The position numbers were made by a program, and so were the translations under genes. Below, in pieces: positions 17,936 through 27,100 of a stretch of 64,000 nucleotides of DNA; position 1 is the first letter of the stretch; every line of letters starts with the position of its first letter. The DNA lies in the NCBI RefSeq assembly GCF_014195535.1, contig NZ_JACIBY010000001.1, positions 62,001-126,000 of the forward strand, given 5' to 3'. The stretch is from Runella defluvii. GTDB taxonomy: Bacteria; Bacteroidota; Bacteroidia; Cytophagales; Spirosomataceae. Under the pieces are notes generated by a model. That model saw only the letters and a program-made list of their open reading frames with translations, searched no databases and was not told the origin of the DNA.

Positions 17936-18064
17936 ATGAAAAAGCATTTGTCAAAACTCAGCCTGAAAACCGACAAAGTCGTATCGCTTTCAAAGACCCA
18001 ACTTCAAGATGCTCAAGGAGGTGCCGTGCCTTTTACGCAGAAAAAAACTTGTTTTTGTTTGTAG
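17936..18064 (+). CDS. Lanthipeptide precursor 5 (short core)
   Basis: A 42-residue precursor. The leader MKKHLSKLSLKTDKVVSLSK then TQLQDAQGG is homologous to the others but diverged. The predicted core is 13 residues, AVPFTQKKTCFCL, with two Thr and two Cys. T9-C10 adjacency would require the rings to form from T5 to one Cys and a spacing-limited second ring, so one or two rings are possible. It lies 208 bp after precursor 4 and is the last gene before a strong terminator. Its 5' leader (AAAAAATCAATAACA) differs from the array spacer. Confidence 0.82.
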   Translation: MKKHLSKLSLKTDKVVSLSKTQLQDAQGGAVPFTQKKTCFCL

Positions 18065-18091
18065 TAGCTATCTTTTAGCGGTCTTATGTGG

Positions 18092-18124
18092 CAGCCACCC
18101 TTCTCTAGGGTGGCTGTTTTTTTA
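18092..18124 (+). terminator. Terminator after the precursor genes
   Basis: CAGCCACCC (18092-18100), a 7-nt loop and GGGTGGCTG (18108-18116) followed by a run of eight T residues: a textbook intrinsic terminator. It separates the five precursors from lanC, so the precursors can be made in excess over the enzymes. Confidence 0.9.
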
Positions 18125-18252
18125 TAACCAATATTCGCGTTCTTATGGTGGCTTGCCTACGCTTCAAAAGAGATTTCTGACGGTTTAGCAAGATTGATTT
18201 TAGACCCTGAAAAAGTTTAATGAATTTTAAGCCTTACTCATCTAAGTGAACC

Positions 18253-19467
18253 ATGACAAGTGTTTATACGCTTACTTCGGAGGATTTCTCCGCCGACTGT
18301 AGAACTATTTTGGATCGAATCTATCACCATATTGCGGGTCAGCCAACCGACGGGCACGCGTCGCTGTTGGGGGGGCAAATGGGCTATGCCTTGTTTGAGG
18401 CATATTATCACCGCCATTTTGGAATCAAGGACGATGGCCGAATTTGGGAACGGGTGTCATCAAGCCTCAACGCTATTCAAGAAGGCAAACTCATTCATTC
18501 GTTTGCGGGTGGAATCGCGGGGGTTGCGTGGGGCTTTTTACATTTGTTCAACGAAGGCTTATTGCAAGACGATGAAATAGACCCGCAGTCGATTGTCGAA
18601 GACCTCGACGAAGGCTTGTTTGAAAGCGCGATGTTGTTGTTGGCCGACGGCAATTTTGACTATTTGCACGGGGCGCTTGGGGTGTGTTTGTATTTTCTGG
18701 AACGAACTCCCAGTCCTAAAATAACGTCGTACATCGACCAAATTGTCGAACAGCTATCGCTGGTAGCCGTTCGTTTTCCGAGTGGTAGCATTACGTGGGA
18801 GTTTGATGATTTTGGGCGTCGAGGTTCGTCTTCACCTTCCTTGTACAATTTGGGTCTATCGCACGGAACCGCCAGTATTGTCGCTATTTTAACACTTCTT
18901 TACGAAAAAGGTCATGCGCCAGCCCGTTGTAAAGAACTGATTGCGGGGGCGCTTCGGTGGATGTGGAACGTCCGCAATAAAAGTGCGCAATCAGTGTTTC
19001 CAAGCGTGGTTCAAGCCAATGCGCCCGACCAAGAGAGCCGCCTTGCGTGGTGTTATGGAGATTTGGGCATTGCCAATACGTTTTTGTTGGCGGGGCAAAA
19101 ACTCCAAAACGAATTTTGGGTCGAGATTGCCGAACAAACGATCATCCGCGCGGCGGCGCGTCGAGGCCGTGATGTAGCGATGAAAGACGCTGCACTTTGC
19201 CACGGAACCTTGGGAGCGGCGTATCTCTTTGGAAAATTTGCTAAAGCGTTTCCACAACACCTGTTGGAACCAACGGAAACCTATTGGCTTTCAAAGACAT
19301 TTGACTATGTCCAACCGACTGAGAGCAGCGATGTTTTTTTGAGCTACAACGGCGAGAGATACGAATCAAACCTATCATTGCTTGACGGAGAGGCGAGCAT
19401 TGGCATGGCGCTTTTGACGTATTTGGGCGCAGCACGGGCGTGGGAGCGTTTTTTGTTGTTGTCTTGA
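18253..19467 (+). CDS. lanC: Lanthionine synthetase C (LanC cyclase)
   Basis: A 404-residue LanC. It adds precursor Cys thiols to dehydroalanine/dehydrobutyrine to form (methyl)lanthionine rings. The zinc site is intact: C267 in AWCYGDLG, C316 and H317 in ALCHGTLG. The catalytic-type histidine H204 lies in LGLSHGTAS. Other barrel repeats are visible (DYLHGALG at 137-143, SFAGGIAGVAWG at 83-94, LLDGEASIGMALL at the end), so all toroid repeats are present. Length matches NisC-like enzymes. It follows the precursor terminator by 128 bp, so it needs its own promoter or read-through. The next gene is on the opposite strand, so lanC stands as a single gene. Confidence 0.93.
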   Translation: MTSVYTLTSEDFSADCRTILDRIYHHIAGQPTDGHASLLGGQMGYALFEAYYHRHFGIKDDGRIWERVSSSLNAIQEGKLIHSFAGGIAGVAWGFLHLFNEGLLQDDEIDPQSIVEDLDEGLFESAMLLLADGNFDYLHGALGVCLYFLERTPSPKITSYIDQIVEQLSLVAVRFPSGSITWEFDDFGRRGSSSPSLYNLGLSHGTASIVAILTLLYEKGHAPARCKELIAGALRWMWNVRNKSAQSVFPSVVQANAPDQESRLAWCYGDLGIANTFLLAGQKLQNEFWVEIAEQTIIRAAARRGRDVAMKDAALCHGTLGAAYLFGKFAKAFPQHLLEPTETYWLSKTFDYVQPTESSDVFLSYNGERYESNLSLLDGEASIGMALLTYLGAARAWERFLLLS

Positions 19468-19482
19468 AAAATAGCCTTGGTT

Positions 19483-22400
19483 TTATGCCTGCGGAGCGGT
19501 TGGGATGAACATTTCAATGCGCGTACCTGCGGCTTGGTTTTCGACATCAAACAAATCGACGACTTGAATTTTTGCTTTTTTATCCTTGTATTTCAACGAT
19601 TCAAAAATGCCGCGTGTCATTTCTTGTCCTCGTGAAATATGTCCCTCTCGGCGTGGGGCAAACTGACGTCCTACGCCGTTGTCTTGAATCGTACAAAAAA
19701 TATAATTTCCCTCACAACGGGCCGAAATGACCAGTTTTTTATCTCCTTCTTTGGGCATAAGGCCGTGCCAAATGGCATTTTCCACATAAGGCTGCAATAA
19801 CATTGGAGGCAGGAGTGTGTCGAGCATATCTTCGTCTTCGTCGATGTTAAATTCATAGCTAAACTCATGACTAAATCGAAATGCTTCCATTTCGACGTAC
19901 ATTTTGAGGGTTTCGATAATTTCTTCAAAACGTAGGTATTGGTGGTTAGAATTTTCCATGATTCGACGCACCAAGCGCGAAAATTTAGAGAGGTACTTGG
20001 CTCCTTCAACGCCTCGGTTTTGGAGTAAATAATTTTGAACCGAATTAAGTGAATTGAACAAAAAATGGGGGTTCATTTGCGATTGAAGCGCTTTGAGTTT
20101 CCATTCGCTCATTTGAAGTTCTAGCTGGTTGCGAATTTGGAGCGTATTTAGCCGCCAACGAATCAGTCCTGCTACTATGATTCCGACCATCAAGGCGATA
20201 ATTAATTTAAACCACCATGTTTCGGTAAAATAGGGCTCAACCGTAATTGTAAACTTCAACGGGGTTGTTGTCCAAAATCCAAAACTGTTGCCACTTTTGA
20301 CCCTTAGGGTGTAGGTTTTGGGGGCTAAATTGGTAAACGAAACGGTATTTTGATTACCCATATTGACCCAGTCGTTACTAAAGCCTTCGAGTTGGTATTG
20401 ATAGACGTTTTCGGTACTGGGCTCAAAATTGAGGGTTGAAAACTGGAGGTTGAGGATTTTTTCGTGCGGCTGTAACCCAATTGCTTGGCTCGTATCCAAC
20501 GCCCTTGCCTGACCACTCACTTCTATAGCACTCACAACGATTTTTGGAAGTAGTTTTTTGGAGTTTACTTCGTTGATTTTCAGTATATTGATGTGGTTGA
20601 TGTGTCCTAGTAACAATTCGTTGGGGGGATGGTAATAAAAACCCACGGGTGAGTTACTGTAAAGCCCCTCAATCGTAGAAAGGTGGCGAACGCTACGCGT
20701 TGGAACGTTACCAATTTGAATGCCTTCGTTGGTGCTAAACCAAAAATTTCCCCGTGGATCTTCGAGTATATTGGAGCAGTAGGTGTCTAAAATGTCATCT
20801 TTTTTGTAATCAAAACTTGCCCCAATTTTACCCGATGTTTCAATTTTGTCCACTCCACCCCAGCCCGATAATAGAACGCTGTTATTAGCGCCATTCTGCA
20901 AAGAAAGGTTACACATTGAACTAATTTCTACTCCTTTGTTGAACGGGAGTTCGTGAACATTGACAAAGGTTTTTTGAGGTTCGTCCCAATAAAAAAGACC
21001 TTTGCCGCAGGTAGCAAACCATATTTTGCCATTGGCAGTTTGGGTGATTGATTTAATAAGATTGTCTTTGTAAATCTTTTGATAAGCTTCTTGGGTCCAA
21101 AGTGAGAGCGGCCGTAACGTTGGATAATCAAGAACATGCAAACCGTGATTTTGGGAGGAAATCCATAGACGTTTTTGGGCGTCAAGCAAAACGTCCGTAA
21201 AATTAGCGGAGACTAGGTTCATGATTTCTTTCCACGGGCGAAGTACTTTTTGTTGAAAGTCAATTTTGTAGATACCGTTGTCGGAAAGGGCAACGGCTTG
21301 ATTCCCAATCCAGCGTAAACGATGAATGTACTCGGATTTGGGGAGAGGAAATAGCTGGATGGCTTGGGTTTCAGGTGCCCATTTGAGCACACCCGTGTGC
21401 GATAGCCCTAAGAGGTAGTGGCCATTAGGTAGTGGCAAGATTGAGGTAATGGTCACGGGGGCATTGACGGCCTTATGAGCAATGTGAAAGGTGCGAATGC
21501 CAATGTTTTTGTATCGATATTTGTAAAGGCCCATTTTGGTGCCCATCCACAATAGCCCATTTTCCTTGTCATCGAAAAAAGTTTTGATGGGGATACCGCT
21601 TTTGTAAAACGCTGGAAATGAATAAACCCGCTGTTGTTCAGGGTAAAAAGCCCGTAACCCAGTTTCAGTACCGAGTAAGAGAAGATGTTGCCCGTTGAGG
21701 TCGGCTACATCGACACCGCACAGAATATCTGCATTTTCAAACCCGCTGGAAAAATGCGTCAGGTGGTCGTTGGGGGCGATGCGCGTCAAGGTCCCATGAT
21801 GGCTGCCTACCCAAACATTGCCATGAATGTCTTCAAATCCTTGGGTAAATCGAACGGCTTTGTGCTTTCCTTTTTCGACAATACCGTGGTCGAGCAAGCA
21901 CTCAAGCTTGTCGGTGTTGGGAAGGTAGCGATACACGCCAATTTCGGAGATAATCCATAACCTACGGCGGCTATCTTCAAAAAAGCTGGCGTATTGGTAA
22001 TCATTTTCATTGGTAGAAATACGGTAAAAATGAAGCTTTCCCGTGGCGGGGTCATAACGTTTTACGTGGGTATAATCGCATAACCATACGTGATTGCGGG
22101 TGTCCACGAAGGCTTTTTCGTGAAGGTCGTTTTTGGTGTCTTTGTCGGCGTAGTTGTTTTCGAGTAAAGTTTTAACTGTGAGCGAACGACGCTCAATTTT
22201 GCAAAACCCTTTGCTGTCGATGGAAGCGTAAATGGTACCTTTTGAATCTGCGGAGACTCCAGAAGCGTACCCGATTTGAGCGTCTTTGAAGGTCAGAAAA
22301 CGATACCCATCGTAGCGACAAATACTACGAGCGGTGCCAAGCCACAGAAAACCGTCAGGGTCTTTGGTAATCGACCATACATCGTTAGAAGGAAGCCCTT

Positions 22401-22500
22401 CTTTGGTGGTAATAGACTCAAAAGTGAGTTCGGGAATTTGTGCTTCTAACGAATAGCCCCCCACTACCAGCATACAAAACAAAAAAACGATGCGGTTCAT
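19483..22500 (-). CDS. Beta-propeller sensor histidine kinase inside lanthipeptide cluster
   Basis: A 1005-residue sensor kinase. A signal peptide (MNRIVFLFCMLVVGGYSLEA) precedes a large periplasmic Reg_prop propeller (SNDVWSITKDPDGFLWLGTA, NVWVGSHHGTLTRI, GLLWMGTKMGLYKY, NFWFSTNEGIQIG), then a Y_Y_Y domain ending near LRVKSGNSFGFW, one membrane helix (about 752-775) and a His_kinase domain with LQSQMNPHFLFNSLNSVQ near residue 810. The ATPase part has LQPYVENAIWHGL. The response regulator lies 2 bp upstream of its start and is co-transcribed. Its location between lanC and lanB makes it a candidate regulator of the cluster, but this is inferred from position only. Confidence 0.92.
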   Translation of the reverse strand: MNRIVFLFCMLVVGGYSLEAQIPELTFESITTKEGLPSNDVWSITKDPDGFLWLGTARSICRYDGYRFLTFKDAQIGYASGVSADSKGTIYASIDSKGFCKIERRSLTVKTLLENNYADKDTKNDLHEKAFVDTRNHVWLCDYTHVKRYDPATGKLHFYRISTNENDYQYASFFEDSRRRLWIISEIGVYRYLPNTDKLECLLDHGIVEKGKHKAVRFTQGFEDIHGNVWVGSHHGTLTRIAPNDHLTHFSSGFENADILCGVDVADLNGQHLLLLGTETGLRAFYPEQQRVYSFPAFYKSGIPIKTFFDDKENGLLWMGTKMGLYKYRYKNIGIRTFHIAHKAVNAPVTITSILPLPNGHYLLGLSHTGVLKWAPETQAIQLFPLPKSEYIHRLRWIGNQAVALSDNGIYKIDFQQKVLRPWKEIMNLVSANFTDVLLDAQKRLWISSQNHGLHVLDYPTLRPLSLWTQEAYQKIYKDNLIKSITQTANGKIWFATCGKGLFYWDEPQKTFVNVHELPFNKGVEISSMCNLSLQNGANNSVLLSGWGGVDKIETSGKIGASFDYKKDDILDTYCSNILEDPRGNFWFSTNEGIQIGNVPTRSVRHLSTIEGLYSNSPVGFYYHPPNELLLGHINHINILKINEVNSKKLLPKIVVSAIEVSGQARALDTSQAIGLQPHEKILNLQFSTLNFEPSTENVYQYQLEGFSNDWVNMGNQNTVSFTNLAPKTYTLRVKSGNSFGFWTTTPLKFTITVEPYFTETWWFKLIIALMVGIIVAGLIRWRLNTLQIRNQLELQMSEWKLKALQSQMNPHFLFNSLNSVQNYLLQNRGVEGAKYLSKFSRLVRRIMENSNHQYLRFEEIIETLKMYVEMEAFRFSHEFSYEFNIDEDEDMLDTLLPPMLLQPYVENAIWHGLMPKEGDKKLVISARCEGNYIFCTIQDNGVGRQFAPRREGHISRGQEMTRGIFESLKYKDKKAKIQVVDLFDVENQAAGTRIEMFIPTAPQA

Positions 22501-22502
22501 AA

Positions 22503-23306
22503 CTACACTATTTTGCCTGAGTTGACATAAAAATCAGAAAGAAGCGCTAAGAAATCGTCCTTTCTTCGTCGCGATACCTCGATTTCGGCCCCGTCGCTCA
22601 TCCATACTTGTCCACCGTCGCCTTTGACGTAGCGCTTGATATGCTCCAAATTGATGATATTAGACTGGTGGACGCGAAAGAAATAATAATTGTCCAGAAT
22701 CTCTTCGTACTCCTTTAGTAGCCTCGACACGACAATCACTTTGTGGTGGGTCAAATGGAATTTTGTATATGACCCCAGCGACTCACACTGAATGATATCG
22801 TTCATTTGTACAATATGAATGCCTTCGGCTGTGGGGAGGGCAATCCGCTGATGATTGTTTCTGAGGCGTTGTTTGAGTGAAGATGTTTTGGGATTTTGAA
22901 TGTTTTCCTGCAAAATCGTCACCTGTTGTGGCGTGATGGAGGTCGCTTGAGATTTGTATTTTTCTACCGCCGCTTGGAGTTCGTCGGGATCAATAGGTTT
23001 GAGAAGATAATCGATGGCGCTGACCCGAAATGCTCGCACGGCGTACTCTTGATAGGCAGTGGTAAAAATCACTCCAAAATCAATTTTTTCAAAACACGCC
23101 AATAAGTCAAATCCTGATTTGCCAGGCATTTGAATGTCCAAAAAAACCAAGTTGGGACGTTGAAGGTGAATCAAGTCAAGGGCCGAATCAACGTTTTTGG
23201 CTTGTCCACTTATTTCTACCTCAGGGCACACGATTTGGAGAAGATTGGTGAGGGCTTGGCGGGCGTTGGCTTCGTCATCGACGATGATGGCACGGAGTTT
23301 TTCCAT
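22503..23306 (-). CDS. LytTR response regulator, partner of embedded kinase
   Basis: A 267-residue regulator. The chosen start at 23306 gives MEKLRAIIVDDEANARQ, the usual opening of the family; an ATG eight codons upstream would add MFCSILFL and is less likely. Receiver features are DD at 10-11, D57 in FLDIQMPG, FTTAYQEYAV and YLLKPIDPDEL. The C-terminal LytTR domain (about 165-267) contains YYFFRVHQSNIINLEHIKRY. The kinase starts 2 bp after its stop, so the pair is an operon. Promoter and targets are not identified; the neighbouring lan genes are the obvious candidates. Confidence 0.92.
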   Translation of the reverse strand: MEKLRAIIVDDEANARQALTNLLQIVCPEVEISGQAKNVDSALDLIHLQRPNLVFLDIQMPGKSGFDLLACFEKIDFGVIFTTAYQEYAVRAFRVSAIDYLLKPIDPDELQAAVEKYKSQATSITPQQVTILQENIQNPKTSSLKQRLRNNHQRIALPTAEGIHIVQMNDIIQCESLGSYTKFHLTHHKVIVVSRLLKEYEEILDNYYFFRVHQSNIINLEHIKRYVKGDGGQVWMSDGAEIEVSRRRKDDFLALLSDFYVNSGKIV

Positions 23307-23572
23307 AAGAAACAAGATTGAGCAAAACAAGGTAGTTCTTTTTTGAGAAATGCCCTATTAGTTGACGATAAGTGGTACTTTTTACTTCAAATTAGGCGGC
23401 TTTGGGTTTATATCTGGGGAAAAGGTAACTGCTGAATATAGACCTTCCCAATTATCAATTCATCACTGCCAATTTTAGAAATAAACAGGCCGTTTATAAA
23501 GTAAGGCTCTATATAAATAAAGGAATCGGCAACTTTGGGGTAGCTGGTATTATAAAAATGAAGTGATATGCT
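23307..23572. other. Intergenic gap, no clear gene
   Basis: The stretch from the regulator start to the small ORF at 23573 is AT-rich and has stop codons in all frames at short intervals. It should contain the promoter of the kinase pair on the minus strand and possibly one rightward promoter near CAACTTTG (about 23530). Nothing else is recognisable. Confidence 0.4.
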
Positions 23573-23686
23573 ATGAAAACAACGAAGTGGAAGAAACAAG
23601 TTTTGGGGCAAATACACCAACGTTTTGAATGGATGATGCTGATTATAGTGGCACTGATTGTGTTTTTGAGTTTGGTGTGGCGGTGA
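23573..23686 (+). CDS. Putative 37-residue single-pass membrane peptide
   Basis: A short frame starting MKTTKWKKQVLGQIHQRFEW and continuing with a strongly hydrophobic segment (MMLIIVALIVFLSLVW) to a stop at 23684-23686. A basic amphipathic N-terminus and one membrane helix is a design seen in small immunity, toxin or regulatory membrane peptides. It has an ATG and lies in a gap with nothing else on this strand. Position between the kinase pair and lanB allows an immunity role, but there is no sequence family to support it. It may be chance. Confidence 0.4.
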   Translation: MKTTKWKKQVLGQIHQRFEWMMLIIVALIVFLSLVWR

Positions 23687-23891
23687 ACTTGGAAGCTAGC
23701 CACATCTTTCCGAAAAGTAAAGTACCGTAGGCCAACGCAAAACGGCCGAATGTAAGCTCAAACTAACCGCGTACAAACTGTCAATTTTTCAAAACCTGAG
23801 AAAATGCAACTTTACATCGTCAATCACGACGACACAGGGATGCCGAAAACTGAACGTAGAGTAAGCACAATCAATCAACACGTTAAAACTC

Positions 23892-24008
23892 ATGAAAAAG
23901 ACAACCGAAAAAAACGCACCTAAAGCAGCCAAAACAGTATTGTCGAAAGACGCCGCCCAACACATTCAGGGAGGAGCTTATAAACTTCGTGGCAATACGG
24001 GATCTTAA
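23892..24008 (+). CDS. GG-leader peptide without cysteine
   Basis: A 38-residue peptide: MKKTTEKNAPKAAKTVLSK, then DAAQHIQGG and a predicted 10-residue C-terminal part AYKLRGNTGS. It keeps the MKK start, the VLSK block and the double glycine of the lanthipeptide leaders, but its tail has no Cys, so no lanthionine ring can form. It may be an exported signal peptide, a linear peptide with only dehydrated Thr/Ser, or a decayed precursor. It is followed after 12 bp by a strong hairpin and T-run, which supports it being a real transcription unit. It lies about 180 bp before lanB. Confidence 0.6.
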   Translation: MKKTTEKNAPKAAKTVLSKDAAQHIQGGAYKLRGNTGS

Positions 24009-24020
24009 TCAAAGGAAATA

Positions 24021-24070
24021 AAAACGCTGTAAGAAGCGCTCAACAGGTAAGCAGTCTTACAGCGTTTTTA
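24021..24070 (+). terminator. Terminator between GG peptide and lanB
   Basis: A perfect 14-bp inverted repeat (24021-24034 with 24055-24068) with a 20-nt loop and T-run. It closes the small-peptide unit and would attenuate transcription into lanB, which starts 120 bp downstream. Confidence 0.8.
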
Positions 24071-24185
24071 GCAACGCTTCCGTAGTAAAATGCCACTGCT
24101 TAAAAGCAAAAAACCACGCTTCGTTCCCCTTTTTTTGAGTCAGGCAGACCGTACCGCTATTTTTACTAAAAAATCAGCCACAGTC

Positions 24186-27100
24186 ATGTCAACTACCTAT
24201 TTTTCAACGGCCTTTGTACGAGTGCCTCTCGCGGGGAGCGAAGCAATTGAAAACATTGATTGGGAAAAACTCAGCCACCAGCTCACCCAACCTGCTTTTT
24301 TAGAAGCGTTGTACATTGCTTCACCTGCCCTGTACGAAGAAGTACAAAAATTGGATGTAACGCAGCATCCCGACGAAAAATCGAAGCGAATTGTTTATTC
24401 TCTCCTCAAATACCTCGCGAGGTATGCCACCCGCTGTACACCTTTTGGGTTGTTTGGAGGGTTTGCTACGTTGCCCATTACCACTGCATCCACAGCTGTG
24501 CGTATAGATAACATCGGTACTCCTCGTAAAGTGACGCGCCTCGACATGAACTACCTCTGCGCGCTCACCCAAGACCTTGAAAAACACCCTGATATTAAGC
24601 CTTTCCTTCGTTTTTACCCCAATACCAGCTTGTACAGCATCAACGGCCAATACCGCTACGTGGAGTATCGGTACAATGGCGGCGGAATGCGTGTTCATCA
24701 CCTGAGTAGCGCCGAGCAGTCGGAGTACTTGGAGGCGGTGCTGGCCCGTGCTCAAAAGGGAGCATCGCTGTATGCTTTGGCTGAAATGCTTGTTTCGGAA
24801 GAGATTACGCTCCAAGAAGCCCTCGACTACGTCGAAGAGGTGGTGGCTTCGCAGCTACTGGTGAGCGAGCTAGAACCTGCGCTTACGGGCGGTGACTTTT
24901 TGGCACAAATCATCGGGACGCTCCAAAAGATTGCGGAGATTGAAACGTCGGAACACCTAGCGGAAATTTTGAGCCTTTTGGGCGAAGTTCAGCAGGCATT
25001 GTTGGCCATTGAGCAATCGGGGAGCGATTATGGTAGCGCTAAATTTGAAAAAGTGGAAGCCTTATTAAGCCAACTTCCGACGCCGTTTGACCGTAAAGTG
25101 TTGTTCCAAATTGATACTTATTTACCCGAACTTTCAGGCCAATTGAACCGTGGCTTGTTGAATAAATTAGCTTCCAAAATCCCTACTTTATTAAAACTAT
25201 CGCCCGCAGGAAATCCGATGCTCGACGAATTTCGGAATCGGTTTTATGAAAAATACGAAGACGAAGAAGTTCCCTTTGTGTTGGCCCTCGACCCCGAAGT
25301 GGGCATTGGGTATCCTGGAGGACAAGCCAAAAACGATATTTCGCCCTTGGTGGAAGGTGTATGGGTGGGTAGTAACCAGTCATCCAATCAGACCCTCAGT
25401 ATTCCGCCTGAGCACAGCTATTTGCTGCAAAAAGTAGCCGAAGCTCAACTGACAGGTGCGTACGAAATTTGCCTCAAAGAAGAAGACCTGCGTGCCGTAG
25501 AAGTACGTCAGCCGCAGTTGCCGCTCACCAACACGGCCATGTTTTCGGTGATTCGTGAGGAGGGGCGGGAGAAAATCGTACTCGATACCTTTGGCGGTAC
25601 GACGGGAACGTTTTTGCTCGGGCGCTTTGGCCATACCGACGCCTCGGTGTTGGCGTTGCTCAAAGAAATTAGTGCCGCCGAAGACCGCAGCGTCCCAGAG
25701 GTGATTTTTGCGGACATTGTCCACCTGCCCGAAGCGCGGACGGGCAACGTCATCATTCGTCCTCAATTGAAAAAGTACCAAATTCCGTTTTTGAGCAAAG
25801 CCTCTACGGCGCCCGAATTTGAAATCGCGCTTTCGGATTTAATGTTGAGCGTACGGGGCGGGACGATTTTTTTACGGTCAAAATCACTGAACAAAATCAT
25901 CGTTCCGCGTTTGTCCAATGCCCACAATTTTTCGAGTACTCAGTCATTGGATACGTACCACTTTTTGTGTGCGTTACAATCGCAGCACGTGCGCTCGGGA
26001 CTCAGTAATTTTACGGGCAGTTTTGCGCCATTGTTTATGTTTATTCCGCGTTTGGTACTCGACAACATCGTGTTGGCCGAAGCCCAGTGGAATTTCAAAG
26101 AGCAGCACGTGAAGTCGATGGTAGCGGCGTTTAAAAACAATAATTGGCCTGCGCTAAAAGCTGAAATTGAGGCGTGGAGAGCGCAATATTCGGTACCGAG
26201 GTACATCTGTTTGACACAGTTCGACAATGAACTGTACGCCGATTTAGAAAACCAATGGTTGGCCGAGACTTTCTTAAACGAAATAAAATCACTAGAGCAG
26301 TTCAATATCAAAGAGTTTTTGCACCGTGCCGATTCGTCGGTGGTGCAGTCGGGGCGGGGCTGGCACACCAATCAGTTTGTCGTTGCCTTTGATAATACCG
26401 CTTCGTATCCCGCAGTCTCAGTAGCCTCTCCTGCGCTGCCTGTACAAAACTCTACTCCAACGACGCGCAAATTTTTTACGGGTTCGGAGTGGCTCTATTA
26501 TAAAGTTTATACAGGTATCAAAACCGCCGACCGCCTTCTGACCGACGTGTTATATCCGTTGACGGAGCGTTTCAAGGCCAACGGTTGGACCGATAAGTTT
26601 TTCTTCATTCGCTACGCCGACCCGAACGTGCATTTTCGTTTGCGTTTTCATTTGGCAAACCCTGCGCACATCGGGCAAGTGGTGCAAGAATTGCACGATG
26701 CTTTGGCGCCGTACATGGCCAACAAAACCGTCACTTCGGTCGTAAACGACACCTACAACCGTGAATTGGAACGGTATGGAAGCAATTCTATCGATGCCAT
26801 TGAAGACTACTTTCACCTCGATAGCGATACCATTTTGCGGTTTTTGTCGATGATTGACGGCTCCGAAGGCGAAGAATGCCGCTGGCGTTTTGGCATGAAA
26901 CTTACTGATGACCTGCTAACGGCGTTTGGGTTTGATTTAAAACAAAAAATGGAGTTTACCGAAAAACGTGCTGCCGATTTTGGTCGTGAATTTGGGTATA
27001 ATGCAGGGTTGAAAAAACAGCTGGATGCCCGTTACAAAGACGTTGAACCTGCGCTCCAAGAACTGTTTGCGTTGGCGAATCCCGAACACGCGTTTTTCTA

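Noticed and set aside
23804-23920. 39-residue ORF starting MQLYIVNHDD
   Set aside because: It overlaps the GG peptide in another frame and lacks any recognisable feature; the GG frame fits the leader family.
24090-24185. Earlier LanB start
   Set aside because: The 32 added residues show no LanB similarity and begin right after a terminator; MSTTYFSTAF fits the family start.
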